Positions 26,742 through 32,892 of a stretch of DNA of 32,892 bases are shown here, piece by piece (positions within the stretch are counted from its first letter, which is position 1; each line of letters starts with the position of its first letter). Source of the stretch: Bacteroidota bacterium (GTDB lineage Bacteria; Bacteroidota; Bacteroidia; AKYH767-A; 2013-40CM-41-45); the NCBI GenBank assembly GCA_003151745.1, contig PLYJ01000208.1, positions 1 to 32,892 on the forward strand. The letters run 5' to 3'. The position numbers and the translations under genes were made by a program. The notes under the pieces were generated by a model. It searched no databases. It worked only from the letters and a program-made list of their open reading frames with translations, and had not been told where the DNA came from.

Positions 26742-27668
26742 ATGAAAAAACTATTTATACTTATTTCTCTCGCGTTTTTAGCGTTGAATGTTTCCGCGCA
26801 ACAGGATCCACAGTTCAGCCAGTTTTGGTTTACACGCATGGCAATCAATCCCGGTTATGCAGGCGCTAACGGCGCTTACTGCGGAACGCTGATATACAGA
26901 GATCAATGGGCAGGATTTGGAGGAGAGCCTAAAACATTACTTTTTTCGTTGGATGCTCCTGTATATATCCTGCACGGCGGTCTCGGACTTGTAGTTAGCT
27001 CCGACCAGCTTGGCTTTAATACCAATCGTGACTTTAGTCTTTCTTATGCCTACCGCGCACAGATCGGTAACGGCAGACTTGGTATCGGTTTAAGCGCCGG
27101 CTACTACCAGCAATCTATTGACGGAAGCAAATTTATATTCAATGATCTTGGAGATAACAGTATTCCTACTGCCAATGTAAGTGCAGGCACATTTGACCTG
27201 GGCTTTGGCGCTTATTATAACACGGATAATCTGTATGTCGGTATTTCAAGCCTGCATCTCCAGGAAGGGCAAATTTCCTTAGCCACAATTAATGGAACAA
27301 CAAAAACCAAGCTGGCAAGACATTATTATCTGAATGGAGGATATACATTTGAGCTTACGCCTACCCTTGATCTTAAACCTGCCATTTTGGTTAAAACAGA
27401 TGCTGCTTCCACGCAAGCCGACATTAATGCTGACGTAGTTTACAATAAGCAGTTCTGGGGTGGTTTATCTTATCGTCTTCAGGACGCCGTTGTCATTAAT
27501 CTCGGCCTTCAGATTACAGAGGATCTTAAGCTCGGGCTTGCATACGATCTGACAACTTCTGCCATTAAGACTTATAGCAGCGGCTCCTACGAAGTGGCTA
27601 TTAATTATTGCCATAAATTTATTATTGTAAAACCTAAGACATTCCATAAAACTGTAAGATTTCTATAA
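26742..27668 (+). CDS. PorP/SprF family type IX secretion membrane protein
   Basis: 308 aa; QQDPQFSQFWFTRMAINPGYAGANGAYCGTLIYRDQWAGFGGEPKTLLFSLDAPV is the PorP/SprF signature; upstream of gldK. Confidence 0.93.
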   Translation: MKKLFILISLAFLALNVSAQQDPQFSQFWFTRMAINPGYAGANGAYCGTLIYRDQWAGFGGEPKTLLFSLDAPVYILHGGLGLVVSSDQLGFNTNRDFSLSYAYRAQIGNGRLGIGLSAGYYQQSIDGSKFIFNDLGDNSIPTANVSAGTFDLGFGAYYNTDNLYVGISSLHLQEGQISLATINGTTKTKLARHYYLNGGYTFELTPTLDLKPAILVKTDAASTQADINADVVYNKQFWGGLSYRLQDAVVINLGLQITEDLKLGLAYDLTTSAIKTYSSGSYEVAINYCHKFIIVKPKTFHKTVRFL

Positions 27669-27827
27669 TAATTGTTCATTTCTGTCGTTTTATCAAATTA
27701 TATTTGATCTGAAACAATAGGCAGTAATAAGCGTTACAATAATTCGCTCTGATATAAAATAAATTCAACTATCTGTCGTTAATAGAGTCAGGAAGCAAAA
27801 TTTAAGGTCACTAAAAACAAAATCAAA

Positions 27828-29111
27828 ATGAAATACCTGAGGGCTAATTGGAAACTCATTCTTGCTTATACGGTTGCCGGAGTGATGGTGTCCGGATGCG
27901 GCGGTGGTAATAAAGGCCAGCTTACCGGTGTTCCTCACAGAGAGAAATGGTTCCAGGAAGAGCCATTCGGAATGGTTTATATTCCTGCAGGTTCTTATCT
28001 GATGGGTCCAAGTGACCAGGATGTTCCTTATGCTTTAGTAGCGCAGAGCAAGTCCGTGACCATTCCTGCTTTCTATATGGACCATACAGAGATCAGCAAC
28101 AATCAATATCGCCAGTTTGTGTATTGGGTGGAAGATTCATTAGCTCACCGGTTGATCGGGGGCGACCATTTACTGGAGGAAGGCGATTACGGCGAACGTA
28201 TAAACTGGAAGAAGAAAATTAATTGGGAAGACGAAGCTAATGCGGACGCACTTTCCGAGCTTTTCTTACCTGAAACAGAACGTTTTTACAGGAGAAAAGA
28301 AATTGACACCCGCAAGCTTAATTTTGAATATTACTGGATTGACCTTAAAGCGGCGGCAGCCCGTGAAAACAGGGAGCAAGGACAGAAAGACCGTTCCGTG
28401 TTCATTATGAAGGATGTTATTAATGTTTATCCTGATACGTTGGCATGGATTCATGATTATACGTATTCTTATCATGAACCGCTCACCAATATGTATTTCT
28501 GGCATCCTGCTTATGATGATTATCCGGTAGTTGGAGTAAGCTGGAAACAGGCAACAGCATTCTGTATCTGGAGAACTCAGTTGCATAACAGTTATCGTGC
28601 GGATCATGGAGAATCCTTTGTTCAGAATTATCGTCTTCCTACGGAAGCGGAATGGGAATATGCTGCAAGAGGAGGTATGGAATTATCTCCTTATCCATGG
28701 GGCGGTCCATATATAAGAAACAGCCGTGGTTGCTTCCTGGGCAACTTCAAGCCGATGCGCGGCAGATATGAAGATGACGGCGGAGTATATACCGTGAAGG
28801 TTACTTCCTACTGGCCGAATGATTATGGCCTTTACAATATGGCAGGAAATGTTTCCGAATGGACGAGCAATGCTTTTGATGAATCCGCTTACAGTTTTAC
28901 GCACGATGTAAGCACGGATTATACATACGAAGCCAAAGACGGTGATGCACCGGCATTGAAAAGAAAAGTAATAAGGGGGGGATCATGGAAAGATGTTGGT
29001 TATTATCTACAAACCAGCACACGTTCTTATGAATACCAGGACACGGCGAAGTGCTATATCGGCTTCCGTTGTGTAATGAGTTTTCTGGGACGCGATAAAG
29101 CCGATTACTAG
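27828..29111 (+). CDS. gldK: Gliding motility/T9SS lipoprotein GldK
   Basis: 427 aa; lipobox VMVSGCGGG; FGE-sulfatase motifs MVYIPAGSYLMG, YRLPTEAEWEYAARGG, NMAGNVSEWTSNAF, VIRGGSWKD, YIGFRC; syntenic with gldL. Confidence 0.95.
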   Translation: MKYLRANWKLILAYTVAGVMVSGCGGGNKGQLTGVPHREKWFQEEPFGMVYIPAGSYLMGPSDQDVPYALVAQSKSVTIPAFYMDHTEISNNQYRQFVYWVEDSLAHRLIGGDHLLEEGDYGERINWKKKINWEDEANADALSELFLPETERFYRRKEIDTRKLNFEYYWIDLKAAAARENREQGQKDRSVFIMKDVINVYPDTLAWIHDYTYSYHEPLTNMYFWHPAYDDYPVVGVSWKQATAFCIWRTQLHNSYRADHGESFVQNYRLPTEAEWEYAARGGMELSPYPWGGPYIRNSRGCFLGNFKPMRGRYEDDGGVYTVKVTSYWPNDYGLYNMAGNVSEWTSNAFDESAYSFTHDVSTDYTYEAKDGDAPALKRKVIRGGSWKDVGYYLQTSTRSYEYQDTAKCYIGFRCVMSFLGRDKADY

Positions 29112-29175
29112 GCTTTTCCATCATTTAGTTTTACGTATTGAATTTTTTCATTCTTTTGCATTTAGGATTCATTTA

Positions 29176-29193
29176 ATCCCGTAGGTACGGGAC
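29176..29193. repeat. ATCCCGTAGGTACGGGAC palindrome between gldK and gldL
   Basis: Read directly; same family as 14394, 15883 and 25461. Confidence 0.92.
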
Positions 29194-29256
29194 TATTTAT
29201 ATCTATTTATTAAATCAATTGTCTAACCTTTAACAAATCAAAAAACTAATTCAACT

Positions 29257-30066
29257 ATGGGAATTACTGAAATAACACAGGGTAAAAAATTCAAAACGGT
29301 CATGGCGCGCCTTTACGGATGGGGTGCTTCTATAGTAATCATTGGAGCGCTATTCAAAATTCAGCATTACAAAGGTGCTGGTGCTGCTCTTATGATAGGT
29401 CTTGGTACTGAAGCAGTAATATTTTTCTTTTCTGCTTTTGAATCTCCGCATGAAGAAGTGGATTGGTCGCTGGTTTATCCTGAATTAGCAGGAATGCAGG
29501 ATGATGATCCTGAAGCAAGAAAAAGAAAGAAAGCAACCAAGGATCCCATCGCACAGGAATTGGATCGTTTGATGGCTAATGCTAAAATTGGCCCTGAATT
29601 GATTCAAAGTTTCGGGACAGGGTTAAAATCATTGAGCGAGAATGCAGGAAGAATGGCAGACCTCACTGATGCAACTGTTGCGACAAAAAATTATGTCAAG
29701 AATGTTGACGATGCATCGCAATCGGTGAGTACGTTGAGCCAGTCCTATGCAAAAGCGGCAAAAGCAGCAGAAGCAATGGGTGCCTCGCAGGAAGATGCGA
29801 AAGTATATAGCAGCCAGGTTGTCCAGGCGGGAAAAAACCTTGGAGCACTAAATGCTATTTATGAGTTACAGTTGCAGGACAGCAATGAGCATTTAAAACA
29901 AACAAGTAAGTTTTATGAAGGTATTAACGGTTTAATGGCGAATTTGAATTCTTCTCTTGATGATACAAAAAGATACAAAGAGGAAATCGGAAAGCTTTCA
30001 CTCAACCTTTCAAAACTTAATACTGTTTATGGTAATATGCTTAGCGCAATGAGTGTTAACAAATAG
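29257..30066 (+). CDS. gldL: Gliding motility/T9SS inner-membrane protein GldL
   Basis: 269 aa; two N-terminal TM segments (ARLYGWGASIVIIGALFKIQHYKGAGAALMIGLGTEAVIFFFSAFE), PHEEVDWSLVYPEL, C-terminal coil. Confidence 0.96.
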   Translation: MGITEITQGKKFKTVMARLYGWGASIVIIGALFKIQHYKGAGAALMIGLGTEAVIFFFSAFESPHEEVDWSLVYPELAGMQDDDPEARKRKKATKDPIAQELDRLMANAKIGPELIQSFGTGLKSLSENAGRMADLTDATVATKNYVKNVDDASQSVSTLSQSYAKAAKAAEAMGASQEDAKVYSSQVVQAGKNLGALNAIYELQLQDSNEHLKQTSKFYEGINGLMANLNSSLDDTKRYKEEIGKLSLNLSKLNTVYGNMLSAMSVNK

Positions 30067-30132
30067 TATATACCCTGACCAACAAATAACATAAACTCAA
30101 TCTAGTTCTTAACCTAAAACGTATTGTAAATT

Positions 30133-31803
30133 ATGGCACAGGGAAAATTATCACCCCGGCAACGAATGATCAACATGATGTACCTGGTGTTGACAGCCCT
30201 CCTCGCGCTTAACGTGAGTAAAGAGATCATCAATGCTTTTGTTACCGTCAATGATAGTTTGGAAATATCGAATATGAACGCGGAGGATAAAAACAAATTA
30301 ACGTATGCAGCTTTCGACAGGGCTATGCAGATTGATCCTAAGAAGTATGGAGGTGTGAACAGCAACGCGCAGAATATTAAAAAAGCATCGGATGAAATGG
30401 TAACCTATCTTCAAAATATCGAGGACACCCTCATCAGGCTTGCAGATGGATTAAAACCGGAAGAGAAAACTCCGGCACTTCGTGATATGGAGCTGAAAGA
30501 TAATTGGGATATTCCAACAATGATTATGTGTGGTTCCGAGAATGATGGAAAAGGAAAGAAAGCCTCAGAAGTCAAACAAAAAATTGAAGATCTGAAAGCC
30601 ACACTTCTCAAAAATCTTCCATCCCAATATCAAGCTGATTTCAAACAACGCCTTGACCAACTATTGGGCACTCATGATCCGGATCCAAGTAGTGCAGAGT
30701 ATAAGGAGGACGATAAACGCACTTGGGAAATGTCAAAGTTTTACCACAGCCCTGTTGTAGCTGCTGATGCCATATTAACCAAATTTCAAGGAGATGTTCG
30801 AAATGCTGAATCGCAAGTTATTGGTAAATTGTATTCTTCAGTGAATGAAAAAATTGTTTCATTTGACTTGCTTAAGCCAATCGTAAAATTCCCATCAAAC
30901 TATATATTGCTTGGAGGGGAATATGATGCAGATGTTTTCATAGGAGCAAGCTCCTCAACAATGGATCCTGAAGTATATGTTGGAGCAACAACCAACGCTG
31001 TGAATGGAAACCCGGGAAACAAATGCGTTGGTTGTAATACCAAGCTTCCTATTGATCCTGTATCAAGAATGGCTAAGTTTACGGACAAACCTTCTTCAGA
31101 AGGTGAAAAAAAGTGGAGCGGCGTTATAGCAGTTAAGCAGCCTGATAATACTTATCAATATTATCCATTTGAGGAGTCCTATATAGCCGCAAAACCAAAC
31201 TATACTATATCTGCCGATAATATGAATGTGCTTTATATTGGTCCTGATAATCCGATTACCATTTCCGTTCCCGGTGTTCCATCCGAGAAAGTAAAGCCAT
31301 CTGCAAGTGGCTGCGGCGTTGTTTTAAAACCATCTCCTACAGCAGGTAAAGGACATTATATAGCAACAGTTACCTCTTCTGGCGAAGTAAAAGTTGCTGT
31401 TACTGCTGAAATTAATGGCAAGGAACAGGCGATGGGTCAGCCATATACATTTCGCGTTAAAAAAGTCCCGACTCCTGTTGCAACGGCAAACGGCACCTAT
31501 CATAGTGGTCCCATTAATAAAGACATTCTTTCTGTATCTAACATAATACCCGTTATGGAGGGCTTCGATTTTAAGTTGTATTATGCTGTAACGGGATTCA
31601 AGATGACAGTCGTTCAAAAAGGCAAAGATCCGATTATGGATTTGTCATCTGACAATAGCCAGCTTACAGATAAAATGCGCAATGCGATTAAGTCACTTCA
31701 TCCCGGCGATAAAGTATATATCGAATATATAAAAGCACGAATGACAAGTGGAACTGATCTCGGTCCACGATCGTTAGAACCATTGTCATTTACTATAAAT
31801 TAA
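30133..31803 (+). CDS. gldM: Gliding motility/T9SS protein GldM
   Basis: 556 aa; GKLSPRQRMINMMYLVLTALLALNVSKEIINAFVTVNDSLE is the conserved GldM N-terminus; follows gldL. Confidence 0.97.
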   Translation: MAQGKLSPRQRMINMMYLVLTALLALNVSKEIINAFVTVNDSLEISNMNAEDKNKLTYAAFDRAMQIDPKKYGGVNSNAQNIKKASDEMVTYLQNIEDTLIRLADGLKPEEKTPALRDMELKDNWDIPTMIMCGSENDGKGKKASEVKQKIEDLKATLLKNLPSQYQADFKQRLDQLLGTHDPDPSSAEYKEDDKRTWEMSKFYHSPVVAADAILTKFQGDVRNAESQVIGKLYSSVNEKIVSFDLLKPIVKFPSNYILLGGEYDADVFIGASSSTMDPEVYVGATTNAVNGNPGNKCVGCNTKLPIDPVSRMAKFTDKPSSEGEKKWSGVIAVKQPDNTYQYYPFEESYIAAKPNYTISADNMNVLYIGPDNPITISVPGVPSEKVKPSASGCGVVLKPSPTAGKGHYIATVTSSGEVKVAVTAEINGKEQAMGQPYTFRVKKVPTPVATANGTYHSGPINKDILSVSNIIPVMEGFDFKLYYAVTGFKMTVVQKGKDPIMDLSSDNSQLTDKMRNAIKSLHPGDKVYIEYIKARMTSGTDLGPRSLEPLSFTIN

Positions 31804-31824
31804 TACTAAAATAAGGAGGTACTA

Positions 31825-32694
31825 ATGAAAAAGTTTGTGTTATTGATGGCTCTATTCAGCATTGCTGCCTTGAGCGGATTTGCTCAGACCGGAACCGTTC
31901 TTGACGGTGCTTATGTAAAAGAACATACTGCATTAAGGAGAGTGGTTCCTTACGCCTATTTGCGTGAAGCAGATGTGATGTGGTCAAAACGAATCTGGCG
32001 TGTTATTGATATCAACGAAAAGATCAATCTTCCGCTTAAATATCCGGCAAGTAAAAGTGTCCGTGATCGTAAAAGTTTAATTGATCTGCTGATGGATGCC
32101 GTTGAAGAAGGAACTTTAACAGCTTACAATCCTGTTGGAGAAGCCGGCACACCGGATGATGAATTTACTCTTCCAATGACCCAGGATGAACTCAAGAAGG
32201 TTGGTGGTTCCCATACTGATACTATCCAAAAGGCACGTCCTGATCCTCCGTATGATACTTATGATACTACCATCACCATTACATTTTCCCGTGACAATGT
32301 AATGGGATACCGCCTTAAAGAAGATTGGTTTTTTGACAAACAACGTTCTGTTATTGAACCCCGTATTATTGGTATCGCTCCAATGATTTATGCAGTTAAC
32401 GAAAAAGGGGAACGAAGAGAAGGAAATTTGCAACAACCGCTTTTTTGGGTTTATTATCTTGAAGCGCGAAAATTGCTTGCCAATGCCGAAGTGTTTAACC
32501 GTGAAAATGATGCAGAACGCAGATCATTTGAAGATATATTTGAGAAACGAATGTTTAGCAGCTACATCATTAAAGAGTCAAACGTATATGACCGTAATAT
32601 TTCAGCATACGTGCAGGGCCTGAACGCTTTGCTTGAATCAGATCGCATTAAAGATGACATAATTAACATGGAGCATGATCTTTGGGAGTATTAA
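31825..32694 (+). CDS. gldN: Gliding motility/T9SS protein GldN
   Basis: 289 aa; VPYAYLREADVMWSKRIWRVIDINEKINLPLKYP is the GldN signature; follows gldM. Confidence 0.97.
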   Translation: MKKFVLLMALFSIAALSGFAQTGTVLDGAYVKEHTALRRVVPYAYLREADVMWSKRIWRVIDINEKINLPLKYPASKSVRDRKSLIDLLMDAVEEGTLTAYNPVGEAGTPDDEFTLPMTQDELKKVGGSHTDTIQKARPDPPYDTYDTTITITFSRDNVMGYRLKEDWFFDKQRSVIEPRIIGIAPMIYAVNEKGERREGNLQQPLFWVYYLEARKLLANAEVFNRENDAERRSFEDIFEKRMFSSYIIKESNVYDRNISAYVQGLNALLESDRIKDDIINMEHDLWEY

Positions 32695-32717
32695 TCCCAT
32701 TCTTGTTTAATGAAATT

Positions 32718-32746
32718 AAATCCCGGCCTTATCGCCGGGATTTTTT
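32718..32746 (+). terminator. Rho-independent terminator after gldN
   Basis: AAATCCCGGC CTTATC GCCGGGATTT followed by TTT. Confidence 0.92.
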
Positions 32747-32892
32747 ATTTTAATGGTTTCCTATAAAATAATTCACTTGCTTTTAGCGTTCTATCAGATA
32801 TATTCTTAAACCTTTAAATCCGAAGAACGATGAAAACATTCATAGTAATTCTGTTTGGTTTTATGGGATTATACTAATCGCTAATATAAAAC

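Noticed and set aside
32830-32877. Possible new CDS start MKTFIVILFGFMGLY at the right edge
   Set aside because: Stops after 15 codons; no support for a gene.
1-32892. tRNA or rRNA genes
   Set aside because: No cloverleaf-like or rRNA sequence recognised on reading; a tRNAscan/Rfam run would be needed to exclude.

Overview
Bacteroidetes-type chromosomal window (inferred from gene content). Minus strand from the left: HIT-family protein, GreA, PorV/PorQ-like outer-membrane protein, a 1317-aa secreted surface protein, and a carboxypeptidase-regulatory-domain TonB-dependent receptor. Plus strand: SMC, a 14-unit 21-bp self-complementary tandem array upstream of a FnIII-like orphan gene, a coupled membrane protein/SET-domain/TPR operon, a restriction-modification (RM) island with an ORF-less group II intron, topoisomerase I, an arginase-fold protein that looks catalytically dead, and the type IX secretion/gliding cluster porP-like, gldK, gldL, gldM, gldN. 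Main unexplained signals: (1) the 21-bp array at 14569-14860, palindromic in register and not consistently coding; (2) 144-bp direct repeats (one mismatch) bracketing the ~5-kb RM island; (3) repeats of intergenic type found in frame inside smc, the TPR gene, topA and the arginase-like gene; (4) many spacers that each fold back on their own short word, with similar architecture but different sequence; (5) an 18-bp CCCGTANGTACGGG-like palindrome family. All calls come from reading the sequence; no database search was run.
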